Assembly: GCA_945621435.1 (NCBI GenBank) | Contig: CALZBR010000025.1 | Span: 1 to 36,956, forward strand | Length of the DNA stretch: 36,956 nt | Source of the DNA: an uncultured Lachnospiraceae bacterium | Lineage (GTDB): Bacteria; Bacillota; Clostridia; Lachnospirales; Lachnospiraceae | Reading direction: 5' to 3' | In this document: piece by piece, positions 24,041 through 32,625 of the stretch | Layout of the letters: every line of letters begins with the position of its first letter | Position numbering within the stretch: the stretch's first letter is position 1 | Made by a program: the position numbers and the translations under genes | Notes under the pieces: model-generated | Told to the model about the DNA's origin: nothing | The model's database searches: none | What the model saw: only the letters and a program-made list of their open reading frames with translations

Positions 24041-25099
24041 ATGGCATCTCTGAAGGACATTTCAAAGGTATGTGGGGTGTCTGTGGCTACGGTGAGCAAA
24101 GCGCTGAACAATCAGTCCGACATCAGCGAAGAGACGAGGTTGCATATTAAGAAGGTCGCAAAAGAGATGGGATACTCTCCGAATTTGTCCGCGAGAGCAC
24201 TGAAGACAAACAGAACCCATGGAATCGGGGTGCTGTTCGAAGATGAATCCCGCAGCGGTCTTACCCATGATTACTTTGCAGGTGTGCTGGACAGTTTTAA
24301 ACGTGCTGCTGAGAAGAGGGGCTATGATATCACCTTCATCAACAGCTGCAGGGACAGAGAAGACAGGATGACCTATCTGGAACACAGCAGGTATCGGGGA
24401 TTTGACGGCGTGATGCTTGCATGTGTTGATTTCTCGGATCCGGAAGTCATAGAACTGGTTCAAAGCGACATCCCCGTGGTTACCATAGACCACGTATTCA
24501 ACGGCCGGATGGCTGTTGAGTCAGATAATGTAAAAGGAATAAGTGACTTGCTGGAGTTGATATACAACAAAGGACACCGGAAGATTGCTTACATACATGG
24601 AGCGGATTCCGCCGTGACGAGAAACCGCTTGTCCAGTTTTTTCAGAACCGCAGAACGGCTGGGACTGGATGTGCCGGATGAATATATTAAAACAGCCGCA
24701 TACAGAGACGCGGAGTCAACCTACGCGGCGACGGTGGAGCTTCTGGATTTGCCGGAACCTCCCACGTGCATTATTTTTCCGGATGATTTTGCGGCTTTTG
24801 GAGGTATCAGTGCCATCCGCAAGAGAAGATTAAGGATTCCCGAAGATATTTCGGTGGCCGGTTATGACGGTATACATACTGCCAGAAATCTTGAACCGCA
24901 ATTGACTACGGTGAAGCAGGACACGGAACAGATGGGGTTCGTGGCCGCCAGACAGCTGATCGGTCTGATCGAGCGCCCCAAGACTACACTGGTACAACAG
25001 ATTGTGATTCCGGGCATTGTACTGGAAGGGGGATCGGTGGCTGAATTGCCAAGGAGTCTCGACAACAGACAGGAATCAAAGAAGGGAGAACAGAAATGA
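24041..25099 (+). CDS. LacI-family transcriptional regulator
   Basis: A 352-aa repressor. The helix-turn-helix and hinge helix fill residues 3-60 (LKDISKVCGVSVATVSKALNN, then SARALKTNRTHGIGVLF), followed by a periplasmic-binding-protein-like sugar-sensing domain. GGAG is present upstream of the ATG. It is the first gene of the transport operon and overlaps the first permease gene by four bases (ATGA). The identical 17-bp boxes at its own promoter and at the phosphorylase promoter suggest that it represses both until a cello-oligosaccharide, or a product of one, is present. The inducer is inferred, not visible. Confidence 0.92.
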   Translation: MASLKDISKVCGVSVATVSKALNNQSDISEETRLHIKKVAKEMGYSPNLSARALKTNRTHGIGVLFEDESRSGLTHDYFAGVLDSFKRAAEKRGYDITFINSCRDREDRMTYLEHSRYRGFDGVMLACVDFSDPEVIELVQSDIPVVTIDHVFNGRMAVESDNVKGISDLLELIYNKGHRKIAYIHGADSAVTRNRLSSFFRTAERLGLDVPDEYIKTAAYRDAESTYAATVELLDLPEPPTCIIFPDDFAAFGGISAIRKRRLRIPEDISVAGYDGIHTARNLEPQLTTVKQDTEQMGFVAARQLIGLIERPKTTLVQQIVIPGIVLEGGSVAELPRSLDNRQESKKGEQK

Positions 25100-26004
25100 A
25101 AGATTTTTTGAGTAACACATGGAAACACAGGGCACATGTGGTTATGGCACTGCCTGCATTCCTGATTTTGTTTTTTATCATGTATGTACCTTTGTACGGT
25201 CTGACGATGGCGTTCAGGGAATACGACCTTATGGAAGGTCTGATGGGAAGTCCTTGGGTAGGATTTAAAAACTTTGACTTTTTATGGAAGACCGGTCCTA
25301 CTTTCCTGAGAATGACGAAGAATACTTTGATTTATTACGTTATCTTTACGGCTGTGGGAACCTTCCTGAATGTAACTCTTGCGGTTGCCCTGGATCAGTT
25401 TGTATTCAAAAAGCTGGGCAAGACGATGCAGACCATGATGATTATCCCTATTTTCATCTCCTACGCAGCTGTGCAGTTTATTGTATCCGCCTTTCTGGAG
25501 TCCAATGGTATTATTAACAGCGTGTTCGGTACCAGCTATGCTTTTTACAGCAAGAGCATGGTGGGCGCCTGGCCGTTGATTCTGACCATCGTCAAGATGT
25601 GGAACAGTGTGGGCTACGGCTCCGTGCTGTATATGTCTGTGCTTGCCGGAGTGGACACCTCTCTCTATGAAGCGGCAGAAATTGACGGCGCAAACAGATG
25701 GCAGAGAATCTGGCACATTACCCTGCCTGCCCTGATTCCTATGATTACGGTAATGCTCCTCCTTTCCGTGGGCAGTGTCATGAAGTCTGATACGGGTCTG
25801 TTTTATCAGGTTACCAAAAACCTCGGTGAGTTGTACGATACTACACAGGTTGTGGATTCCTATGTACTGGATGCCATCAAGAAGACAACCAATATGGGCT
25901 ATACCGGTGTTGCCAGCCTGTTTCAGTCGGTAGTTGGACTGATACTCATGTTGGTGGCCAATGGTACGGTTCGCAAGATTGCACCGGATGACGCACTGTT
26001 CTAA
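25096..26004 (+). CDS. Sugar ABC transporter permease (LplB-like)
   Basis: A 302-aa inner-membrane subunit of a carbohydrate importer with six membrane segments. The EAA loop that contacts the ATPase is clear: EAAEIDGANRWQRIWHITLP. The N terminus (HVVMALPAFLILFFIMYVPLYGLTMAF) and overall form match the LplB/YtmP-like branch that pairs with large binding lipoproteins. The start codon overlaps the lacI stop, so translation is coupled. It should form the channel with the next gene product. Confidence 0.93.
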   Translation: MKDFLSNTWKHRAHVVMALPAFLILFFIMYVPLYGLTMAFREYDLMEGLMGSPWVGFKNFDFLWKTGPTFLRMTKNTLIYYVIFTAVGTFLNVTLAVALDQFVFKKLGKTMQTMMIIPIFISYAAVQFIVSAFLESNGIINSVFGTSYAFYSKSMVGAWPLILTIVKMWNSVGYGSVLYMSVLAGVDTSLYEAAEIDGANRWQRIWHITLPALIPMITVMLLLSVGSVMKSDTGLFYQVTKNLGELYDTTQVVDSYVLDAIKKTTNMGYTGVASLFQSVVGLILMLVANGTVRKIAPDDALF

Positions 26005-26019
26005 GGGAGGATAAAAGAT

Positions 26020-26973
26020 ATGAGTAAGGATTTGGAAAAAAAGTCCAAAAAAAAAGAAAATAGTGCAGATCTGGCTCCGTCCAGGTCTGATAAAAAGGGA
26101 ATGGGTCAGTATGTACTTGGCTTCTGCCTCCTGCTGTACACTTTGTTCTGTGCTCTTCCGGTAATCCTGGTGTTTATCGTGGCCTTTACGGATGAGAAAG
26201 CCATTGCCCGGAACGGTATCAGCTTTTTCCCGGAAATATGGTCTCTGGAAGGGATGAGGGCAGTTTTGAAGTATGGAAGCAGGCTTGCAAATTCCTATGG
26301 TATTACGATTTTGATTACGGTATTCGGAACCCTGCTGGGATTACTGGTTATGAGTATGTTCGCTTACGCAATCAGCCGTCCGGATTTTAGATTGTCAAAG
26401 TTCCTTTCGATCTATCTGCTGATTCCCATGCTGTTTAACGGTGGTATGCTTTCGGGATACTTGATTTTCTGTGGCGTATACAACATGAAGGACAGTCTCT
26501 GGCTTCTGATTCTGCCTCTGTGTGTAAGTACCATGAATGTCATCATTCTGAGGACCTATATAGTGAGCAGTATTCCTGCGGAACTGATGGAGGCGGCAAA
26601 GATTGACGGTGCCGGAGAGTACAGAACCTTTTTCCAGATTACCCTGCCTCTGCTGAAGCCCTCGCTGGCAGCTGTGGGATTTATGATGGCTACCGCCTAT
26701 TGGAACGACTGGCAGAATGCCATGATGTACATTGATACTCCGGAGAAGCAGCCTCTGCAGATGCTGCTGGTAAACATCCAGAAGAACCTGGATTTCCTGC
26801 TGAACAGCCAGAATGTGCCTGCAGATGCAATCAGTGCTATGGGCGGAAGTATCCCTCAGAAGTCTGCAACCATGGCGACGGTTGTGGTGGTAATTGCACC
26901 TATCATGGTGGTATATCCTTTCTTCCAGAAATATTTCATTAAGGGCTTGACAGTAGGTTCTGTAAAGGGTTAA
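26020..26973 (+). CDS. Sugar ABC transporter permease (LplC-like)
   Basis: A 317-aa second channel subunit. A very basic tail of about 30 residues (KKSKKKENS) precedes six membrane segments. The EAA loop reads EAAKIDGAGEYRTFFQITLP, followed by LKPSLAAVGF. Fifteen bases after the first permease, with GGGAGG before the ATG. Both permeases need an ATPase that is not in this window; many Bacillota share one MsmK/UgpC-like ATPase among several sugar importers. Confidence 0.93.
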   Translation: MSKDLEKKSKKKENSADLAPSRSDKKGMGQYVLGFCLLLYTLFCALPVILVFIVAFTDEKAIARNGISFFPEIWSLEGMRAVLKYGSRLANSYGITILITVFGTLLGLLVMSMFAYAISRPDFRLSKFLSIYLLIPMLFNGGMLSGYLIFCGVYNMKDSLWLLILPLCVSTMNVIILRTYIVSSIPAELMEAAKIDGAGEYRTFFQITLPLLKPSLAAVGFMMATAYWNDWQNAMMYIDTPEKQPLQMLLVNIQKNLDFLLNSQNVPADAISAMGGSIPQKSATMATVVVVIAPIMVVYPFFQKYFIKGLTVGSVKG

Positions 26974-27010
26974 ACATTGTGTTGAATGTCAAAATTTAAA
27001 TGTGTATTCC

Positions 27011-27035
27011 AGGTCGGGGCAATAACGCCCCACCT
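27011..27035 (+). ncRNA. Intercistronic stem-loop before the binding-protein gene
   Basis: AGGT-C-GGGGC pairs with GCCCC-ACCT around the loop AATAAC: nine pairs with a one-base bulge. No T run follows, so it should not stop transcription fully. Such stems often protect the downstream mRNA and raise the amount of binding protein over permeases. Confidence 0.55.
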
Positions 27036-27070
27036 GCAGAATATAAAATTATTTAGGGAGGTTTTGAATT

Positions 27071-28564
27071 ATGAAATTCAAAAAGTTTATTGCTGCACTG
27101 CTTACAACTGCAATGGCAGCAACCATGCTTGCCGGATGTGGAAAGAAGGACGACGGCGTAGCAGAGGACGGTACTGTAACCATTAACTTAACCAGAGCAT
27201 GCTTCGACCTTGCTGAGCCTGATACCACTCAGGTAAAGAAGGTAGAGGATGCAATCAATTCTTATCTTACTGAGAAAGGTGTAAAGATTCATGTGAATCT
27301 GACCGAGTATCCCTCTGGTACATACACCGAGAAGGCAAATGCAGCTCTTCTGAACAAGGAGATCAACCTGCTGTGGACCGCTTCCTGGGAGCCCACCATC
27401 GGTACCAACGAGCTGGCAGCAAACGATCTGGCATATGATCTGACAAATCTTCTTCCCGATACTGATCTTTATAAGTCCATGGACGAGAGTCAGTGGGAAG
27501 CTTCCAAGTACAACGGAAAGAACTACTTCGTTCCCGTTTACAAGGACAACGTAGAAGGCTACGATGTAATGGCTCGTAAGGAGCTGGTTGACAAGTACAA
27601 CTGGGATCTTTCCAAGATCAAGACTCTGGCTGACATTGAGCCCATGCTGGCTGACTGTAAGGCAGAAGGACTTAAGTATCCTTACCTGACTCAGAGAACT
27701 GCTATGTTTTACAGATACTACATCAACGACTTTGATTTCTTTGCAGGCAATTCCTGGATTGCAGTTGACAGAAGCACCAACTCTGTTGTAAATCCCGTTG
27801 CATCTGCTCAGTACAAGGAGTTCTGTACTCTGATGGCAAAGTGGCATGAGGCCGGATACCTTTCTTCCGATGATGCTGAGAAGGTTACCACAGATACCAC
27901 AACACATACACAGGATTGGGGATTCTCCTGGTGGACAGATGTTCCTGTAAATGCAGAGGCTAATTCCCGTTTCGAGCAGGAAGTAGAGATGGCTCTGGTT
28001 ACCAAGAGATGGGCACATTCCACCTCCGCACTTGGCTCCTGCTACGCAGTAACCAAGAACAGCTCCGAAGCACAGGCTAAGGCATGTGTAGAGTTCCTTG
28101 GTCTCCTTTACACCGACAGCAAGCTTGCTGATCTCTATACTTTTGGTATTGAGGGCGAGAACTTCACCTACGAGAAGAGCGAAGCTGGTATGAATAAAGT
28201 AAATCAGAAGAAGGCTACCGATACCAACTATCATCACTCTATGTGGGAGTCTGCTTCCGCAACCGTTGTTACCCCTCTTACTGTTGAGCCTGACAACAAG
28301 GCTGAACTTTACAAAACCTTCAACGGCAGTGCTGAGACCTCTTGTGCAGCTGGTTTCCGTTTCGACAAGAAGCCGGTAGAGGCTGAGTTCCTTGCTTGCG
28401 ACAACGTGTTCAACGAGTACGGCTTCGGTCTTGAAAATGGTAATGTTGCAGTTGCTGATGTTGAGAAGACCATCGCTGATTACCAGGCAGCTCTGGATGC
28501 AGCTGGTTACCAGAAGGTTCTGGCTGAGTTTCAGAAGCAGTATGACGAGTGGAAGAATAAGTAA
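27071..28564 (+). CDS. Extracellular sugar-binding lipoprotein (LplA-like)
   Basis: A 497-aa lipid-anchored receptor of the importer. The signal peptide ends in the lipobox LAGC with Cys at residue 23. The body has the bacterial extracellular solute-binding form, with several exposed Trp and Tyr residues suited to sugar stacking (for example ESQWEAS, WGFSWWTDV). The end (DVEKTIADYQAALDAAGYQKVLAEFQKQYDEW, quoted here in outline: YQKVLAEFQKQYDEWK) is typical of the LplA/DUF3502 group. GGGAGG precedes the ATG. Codon use is visibly more biased than in its neighbours (many AAG, AAC, GAC, TTC), consistent with high expression. The likely ligand is a cello-oligosaccharide, given the phosphorylase and shared LacI box. 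Confidence 0.9.
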   Translation: MKFKKFIAALLTTAMAATMLAGCGKKDDGVAEDGTVTINLTRACFDLAEPDTTQVKKVEDAINSYLTEKGVKIHVNLTEYPSGTYTEKANAALLNKEINLLWTASWEPTIGTNELAANDLAYDLTNLLPDTDLYKSMDESQWEASKYNGKNYFVPVYKDNVEGYDVMARKELVDKYNWDLSKIKTLADIEPMLADCKAEGLKYPYLTQRTAMFYRYYINDFDFFAGNSWIAVDRSTNSVVNPVASAQYKEFCTLMAKWHEAGYLSSDDAEKVTTDTTTHTQDWGFSWWTDVPVNAEANSRFEQEVEMALVTKRWAHSTSALGSCYAVTKNSSEAQAKACVEFLGLLYTDSKLADLYTFGIEGENFTYEKSEAGMNKVNQKKATDTNYHHSMWESASATVVTPLTVEPDNKAELYKTFNGSAETSCAAGFRFDKKPVEAEFLACDNVFNEYGFGLENGNVAVADVEKTIADYQAALDAAGYQKVLAEFQKQYDEWKNK

Positions 28565-28615
28565 TTTCTGCTTCATGAGATTACATCCGACCATCAGACG
28601 GAATGCGTACATAGA

Positions 28616-28648
28616 GAAGGGACCTGCTTTGGCAGGTCCCTTCTTTTG
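28616..28648 (+). terminator. Terminator of the sugar transport operon (1)
   Basis: A 12-bp perfect stem (GAAGGGACCTGC with GCAGGTCCCTTC) closes on a TTTG loop and is followed by TTTTG. Confidence 0.88.
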
Positions 28649-28651
28649 TAT

Positions 28652-28677
28652 GTGCGCCTTGCGGCGCACGTTTTTTA
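28652..28677 (+). terminator. Terminator of the sugar transport operon (2)
   Basis: GTGCGCC and GGCGCAC pair around TTGC, followed by GTTTTTTAT. It stands eight bases after the first terminator, and together they shield the convergent tRNA gene. Confidence 0.85.
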
Positions 28678-28691
28678 TGAAATGCGAAAAT

Positions 28692-28720
28692 AAAAAAAGC
28701 CACCCATATAGGTGGCTTTT
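28692..28720 (-). terminator. Terminator of the tRNA-Ser gene
   Basis: On the minus strand AAAAGCCACC pairs with GGTGGCTTTT around a six-base loop, ending in seven T. It begins three bases after the tRNA's discriminator base. Confidence 0.88.
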
Positions 28721-28723
28721 GAA

Positions 28724-28809
28724 CGGAGTCGGAGGGATTCGAACCCTCGTGCCCCGGAGGGCAAACGCATTTCGAGTGCGCCCCGTTATGACCGCTTCGA
28801 TACGACTCC
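28724..28809 (-). tRNA. tRNA-Ser (anticodon CGA)
   Basis: An 86-base tRNA with a 7-bp acceptor stem (GGAGTCG with CGACTCC), the discriminator G, a T arm GAGGG-TTCGAAT-CCCTC and an anticodon stem GCGCA/TGCGT enclosing the loop CTCGAAA, so the anticodon is CGA, reading UCG. The long variable arm (GCCCTCCGGGGC) is the hallmark of tRNA-Ser. The 3' CCA is not encoded and must be added by CCA transferase. Confidence 0.95.
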
Positions 28810-28828
28810 TTATCTTTCAGACTTGTAT

Positions 28829-28857
28829 ATTTTATCGGAATTTGAAAAGTATTTCAA
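28829..28857 (-). promoter_or_regulatory. Promoter of tRNA-Ser
   Basis: On the minus strand TTGAAA (28857-28852), 17 bases and TAAAAT (28834-28829), about 19 bases before the mature tRNA. Confidence 0.7.
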
Positions 28858-28905
28858 GTCTTCTTATGAAAAAGTTTTGAAAAACTGTACGGGAAAAGAA
28901 AAATG

Positions 28906-28914
28906 TGGTAAGAT
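28906..28914 (+). promoter_or_regulatory. Possible extended -10 promoter of pfkA
   Basis: TGG-TAAGAT forms an extended -10 (TGn before the hexamer), about 60 bases before pfkA. No good -35 is found at the right distance, so the call is tentative. Confidence 0.4.
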
Positions 28915-28974
28915 GTAACAGGAATAGTTGCAGTCAAATCATTGCAGGATAGTAAAAAATAGGAGGACTGAAGG

Positions 28975-30048
28975 ATGAAGAGGATCGGAATACTGACCAG
29001 CGGTGGAGATTGTCAGGCATTGAACGCTGCTATGCGCGGGGTGGTTAAGACACTGGACAGCAGCAGGGAAGAAGTTGAGATTTATGGATTTATCGACGGC
29101 TACAAGGGATTGATTTACGGCAAGTTCAGAATGCTGACAGGCAATGATTTTTCCGGTATTCTGACCAAGGGAGGAACCATTCTTGGCACATCACGTACTC
29201 CGTTTAAGACGATACAGGATCCGGATGAGAACGGTCTCAACAAAGTGGAGGCAATGAAACAGAATTATTATAAGCTTCAGCTGGATTGTCTGGTAATTCT
29301 CGGCGGAAACGGTACGCACAAGACGGCTAATCTGTTGAGAGAAGAGGGATTGAATGTAGTTACCCTGCCTAAAACCATTGATAATGACCTCTGGGGAACT
29401 GATATGACCTTTGGTTTTCAGAGTGCAGTGAACATTGCGACCGATGCGATTGATTGTATTCATACGACGGCTGCTTCTCATGGAAGGGTCTTTATTGTGG
29501 AAGTGATGGGACACAAAGTGGGATGGTTGACTTTGAACGCAGGTATGGCAGGCGGAGCGGATATCATTTTGCTCCCGGAGATTCCTTACGACATCAACAA
29601 AGTGATTGATAAAATAGAAGAGCGAGATAAAAAGGGCTGCCGCTTCACTATCATTGCGGTAGCAGAAGGTGCTGTTTCCAAAGAAGATGCTGCTCTTTCG
29701 AAGAAAGAATATAAGAAAAAGTTGGAGAAACGTACTTATCCTTCTGTTTCCTATGAAGTGGCAGCCGCCATTCAGGAAAAGACAGGAAGGGAAGTGCGCG
29801 TTACTGTTCCCGGACATATGCAGAGAGGCGGCAGCCCCTGCCCTTACGACCGTGTATTTGCCAGCAGACTTGGTGCGGAAGCCGGTAAGTTGATATTGAA
29901 CGGAGAATATGGTTTCATGGTAGGCTATAAGAATCGTGAAATTGTCAAGGTTCCTCTTAAGGACGTGGCAGGTAAGCTGAAAATGGTAGAACCCGAGGCA
30001 TCTATTGTTCAGGAGGCGAAGCTCCTGGGGATCTGCTTCGGTGATTAA
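28975..30048 (+). CDS. pfkA: 6-phosphofructokinase
   Basis: A 357-aa glycolytic kinase that makes fructose 1,6-bisphosphate. The N terminus GILTSGGDCQALNAAMRG and the catalytic PKTIDND (D136) are intact. Residues that separate phosphate donors are mixed. The position of E. coli D103 is N112, that of G104 is G113 (ATP-like), and that of G124 is K133, as in pyrophosphate-using enzymes. Gly plus Lys is known in the ATP-using group III enzymes of actinomycetes; the Asn is less usual. ATP is the more likely donor, but the sequence does not settle it. AGGAGG precedes the ATG by about seven bases. It leads a run with dnaX, ybaB, recR and galM, with only 23 bases before dnaX. Confidence 0.92.
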   Translation: MKRIGILTSGGDCQALNAAMRGVVKTLDSSREEVEIYGFIDGYKGLIYGKFRMLTGNDFSGILTKGGTILGTSRTPFKTIQDPDENGLNKVEAMKQNYYKLQLDCLVILGGNGTHKTANLLREEGLNVVTLPKTIDNDLWGTDMTFGFQSAVNIATDAIDCIHTTAASHGRVFIVEVMGHKVGWLTLNAGMAGGADIILLPEIPYDINKVIDKIEERDKKGCRFTIIAVAEGAVSKEDAALSKKEYKKKLEKRTYPSVSYEVAAAIQEKTGREVRVTVPGHMQRGGSPCPYDRVFASRLGAEAGKLILNGEYGFMVGYKNREIVKVPLKDVAGKLKMVEPEASIVQEAKLLGICFGD

Positions 30049-30071
30049 TCTGTTGCAGAAAGGTTAATTTC

Positions 30072-31649
30072 ATGTCATACACTGCGCTATACAGAAAATT
30101 TCGTCCCGCAACATTTGCTGATGTGAAGGGACAGGATCATATTGTTACAACTCTGAAGAACCAGATTAAGGCAGATCGCAAGGGCCATGCCTATCTCTTT
30201 ACAGGCACCAGAGGTACCGGCAAAACAACGGTGGCAAAGATCTTTGCCCGCATGGTAAACTGTGAGAACCCTTCCGAGGACGGACCCTGCGGCGAATGTC
30301 GCTGCTGTCGGGCTATCGCGGCCGGAGCCAGCATGAATGTGATAGAGATTGACGCGGCTTCCAATAACGGCGTGGACAACATTCGTGAGATTGTTGAAGA
30401 AGTTTCTTACTCTCCGGCGGAAGGAAAGTATAAGGTTTATATCATCGATGAGGTGCATATGCTTTCTATAGGTGCCTTTAATGCGTTGCTCAAAACATTG
30501 GAGGAGCCGCCTTCGTATGTGATTTTTATACTGGCGACCACGGAAGTGCATAAGCTTCCGATCACGATTCTGTCCCGGTGTCAGAGATACGACTTCAGAA
30601 GAATATCCATTGAAACCATTGCAGACAGATTGCTGGAACTGACCAGGGCGGAAGGCGTTCAGGTAGAGGACAAGGCAATCCGATACATCGCCAAGACAGC
30701 CGACGGGTCCATGAGAGATGCCTTGAGCCTTCTGGATCAGTGCATTGCCTTTCATCTCGGCAAAGAATTGACCTATGATAAGGTACTGGATGTGCTGGGG
30801 GCGGTGGATACGGAAGTGTTCAGCAGGCTTCTTCGCAGCGTGCTGGAACGCAATGTGCTTGGCTGTGTGCGACTGTTGGAAGAGATTGTAATGCAGGGAC
30901 GGGAGTTGACACAGTTTGTGACGGACTTTACCTGGTACCTACGTAATCTTATGCTGGTACAGGCATCCGACAATCTGGAAGATGTCATCGATATGTCCAC
31001 GGATAATCTCAAGCGTCTCAAGGAGGAAGCTGAGCTGGCGGACATGGAGCAGATTGTGCGTTACATTCGTATCTTCTCAGACCTTTCCGGGCAGATAAAA
31101 TATGCCTCCCAGAAACGAATTCTGGTGGAGATTGCATTGATAAAGCTCTGCAAGCCTCAGATGGAAACCGGACAGGATGCGATTCTGGACCGTATCAGGC
31201 AGGTGGAGGATCAACTGGAAAAGGGCGTGGTCGTGACCGCAGTCAGTGGCGGTGACGGCGGAACCTTGACGGGTAATTCCGTGGCGCCAAGGCGGTCTGC
31301 ACCGGAACTCCCCAAAGCAATCCCGGAGGATGTAAAGCAAATCGTGGCGAAATGGCCTTCCATTGTGGGAAGTGCAGAGAATCCCATGAAAACCTACCTG
31401 AAGGGTGCAAAGCTCAGCCTTGGGGAAGAAAACAGACTGATTATGGTTTTGGAAGACGGTGTGGCGTCGGATTATTTTACCCAACATCAGGAAAACAGGC
31501 AAATACTGGAAAATCTGTTGGCGGAATTTTCAGGAAAAGCAATAGAGGTAAACATCCGCACAGTAAGCGGAGAACAGGAATTTGCAGATAATTATGTGGA
31601 TTTATCCCGAATTATTCAAATGGAAATAGAAGAAGAGGAGGAAGAGTAA
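30072..31649 (+). CDS. dnaX: DNA polymerase III subunits gamma/tau
   Basis: The 525-aa clamp-loader ATPase of the replisome. Walker [10 protein letters not shown] is near residues 45-53 with K51, the zinc module uses C64, C73, C76 and C79, Walker B is [10 protein letters not shown] near 122-131, and the sensor/arginine-finger SRCQRYDF follows. The C-terminal third is variable and acidic at its end (a run of Glu), as in Gram-positive tau. I see no A6G-type slippery site for a short gamma form. It is followed after one base by ybaB, the usual clostridial order. Confidence 0.96.
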   Translation: MSYTALYRKFRPATFADVKGQDHIVTTLKNQIKADRKGHAYLFTGTRGTGKTTVAKIFARMVNCENPSEDGPCGECRCCRAIAAGASMNVIEIDAASNNGVDNIREIVEEVSYSPAEGKYKVYIIDEVHMLSIGAFNALLKTLEEPPSYVIFILATTEVHKLPITILSRCQRYDFRRISIETIADRLLELTRAEGVQVEDKAIRYIAKTADGSMRDALSLLDQCIAFHLGKELTYDKVLDVLGAVDTEVFSRLLRSVLERNVLGCVRLLEEIVMQGRELTQFVTDFTWYLRNLMLVQASDNLEDVIDMSTDNLKRLKEEAELADMEQIVRYIRIFSDLSGQIKYASQKRILVEIALIKLCKPQMETGQDAILDRIRQVEDQLEKGVVVTAVSGGDGGTLTGNSVAPRRSAPELPKAIPEDVKQIVAKWPSIVGSAENPMKTYLKGAKLSLGEENRLIMVLEDGVASDYFTQHQENRQILENLLAEFSGKAIEVNIRTVSGEQEFADNYVDLSRIIQMEIEEEEEE

Positions 31650-31650
31650 C

Positions 31651-31995
31651 ATGGCAAAAAGAGGCGGATTTCCCGGAGGCGGAATTCCCGGAAACATGAA
31701 CAATCTGATGAAGCAGGCACAGAGGATGCAGCGTCAGATGGAGGAAGGGCAGAAGGAACTGGAATCCAAAGAATTTGTGGCAAAAACAGGCGGCGGTGCA
31801 GTTGAAGTCGCAGTAAACGGCAAGAAGGAAGTCCTGAGAATTCAGCTGTCCGAAGAAATCGTGGATCCCGATGATATCGAAACCTTGCAGGATGCTGTAC
31901 TGGCAGCAGTTAATGAAGCTATGCGTCAGGCTGAGGAAGCGAGCAATGAGGTGATGGGCAGGATGACCGGCGGTCTCGGAGGATTTCCTTTCTAA
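31651..31995 (+). CDS. ybaB: YbaB/EbfC-family nucleoid-associated protein
   Basis: A 114-aa DNA-binding protein of the tweezer-shaped dimer family. The N terminus is Gly-rich with Met-rich segments ([19 protein letters not shown]), followed by the core [20 protein letters not shown] and the end of Gly and Met residues ([13 protein letters not shown]). Position between dnaX and recR is the classical one and supports the call. Its stop overlaps the recR ATG by one base. Its role in DNA organisation or repair is modest. Confidence 0.95.
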   Translation: MAKRGGFPGGGIPGNMNNLMKQAQRMQRQMEEGQKELESKEFVAKTGGGAVEVAVNGKKEVLRIQLSEEIVDPDDIETLQDAVLAAVNEAMRQAEEASNEVMGRMTGGLGGFPF

Positions 31996-32591
31996 TGGAA
32001 ATGTACAGCAGTCATATCAATAAATTGATAGAGGAATTGGCGGCCTTGCCGGGCATTGGAAATAAATCAGCCCAGAGGCTGGCATTTCATCTGATAAACT
32101 TACCCCAGGAGAAGGTAAAACGCCTTGCGGATACCATGGTGGAGGCGAAGGCCAATGTGCGCTATTGTAAGGAGTGCTATACCTTGACAGACAGAGAGAT
32201 ATGTCCTGTCTGCGCAAATCAAAACAGAAATCACAGAGTGATTATGGTGGTGGAAAACACCAGGGATCTTGCGGCTTACGAAAAAACCGGACGTTATGAA
32301 GGCGTGTATCATGTACTTCATGGTGCTATTTCGCCTATGTTGGGAATCGGTCCCGGAGAAATAAAACTAAAGGAGCTGATTGCCCGACTGAAGGATGACG
32401 TGGATGAGGTCATCATTGCGACCAATTCCAGTCTGGAGGGCGAGACCACCGCTATGTACATCAGCAAGATGATAAAGCCTACAGGGATTAAGGTGACACG
32501 TATTGCCAGCGGAGTTCCTGTGGGTGGTGATCTGGAATACATTGATGAAGTAACATTGCTTCGAGCCTTGGAAGGCCGGGTAGAAATGTAA
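31995..32591 (+). CDS. recR: Recombination mediator RecR
   Basis: A 198-aa protein that with RecO and RecF loads RecA on gapped DNA. The N-terminal helix-hairpin-helix (LAALPGIGNKSAQRLAFHL), the four-cysteine zinc finger (CKECYTLTDREICPVC) and the Toprim domain (IMVVENTRDLAAYEKTG) are in order and intact. Length is normal. It is translationally coupled to ybaB (TAATG). A 6-bp hairpin (32592-32612) starts directly after its stop without a T run, so read-through to galM is likely. Confidence 0.96.
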   Translation: MEMYSSHINKLIEELAALPGIGNKSAQRLAFHLINLPQEKVKRLADTMVEAKANVRYCKECYTLTDREICPVCANQNRNHRVIMVVENTRDLAAYEKTGRYEGVYHVLHGAISPMLGIGPGEIKLKELIARLKDDVDEVIIATNSSLEGETTAMYISKMIKPTGIKVTRIASGVPVGGDLEYIDEVTLLRALEGRVEM

Positions 32592-32625
32592 CTGCTCTCG
32601 GAGAAGGAGCAGCAAGGAGGAGAAC

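Noticed and set aside
27188..28669. A 493-codon minus-strand open frame opposite the sugar-binding protein
   Set aside because: It is long only because the strongly biased codon use of the true gene leaves few stops on the other strand. Its start lies in the terminator hairpin.
28392..28880. A 162-codon plus-strand open frame
   Set aside because: It overlaps the end of the binding-protein gene, two terminators and the tRNA-Ser gene, so it cannot be a real gene.
28975..30048. Pyrophosphate-dependent phosphofructokinase
   Set aside because: The Lys at the second position fits, but the first specificity residue is Gly as in ATP enzymes, so the donor is left open.
30072..31649. Programmed frameshift producing a short gamma form from dnaX
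   Set aside because: No A-rich slippery heptamer with a following stem was found in the gene.
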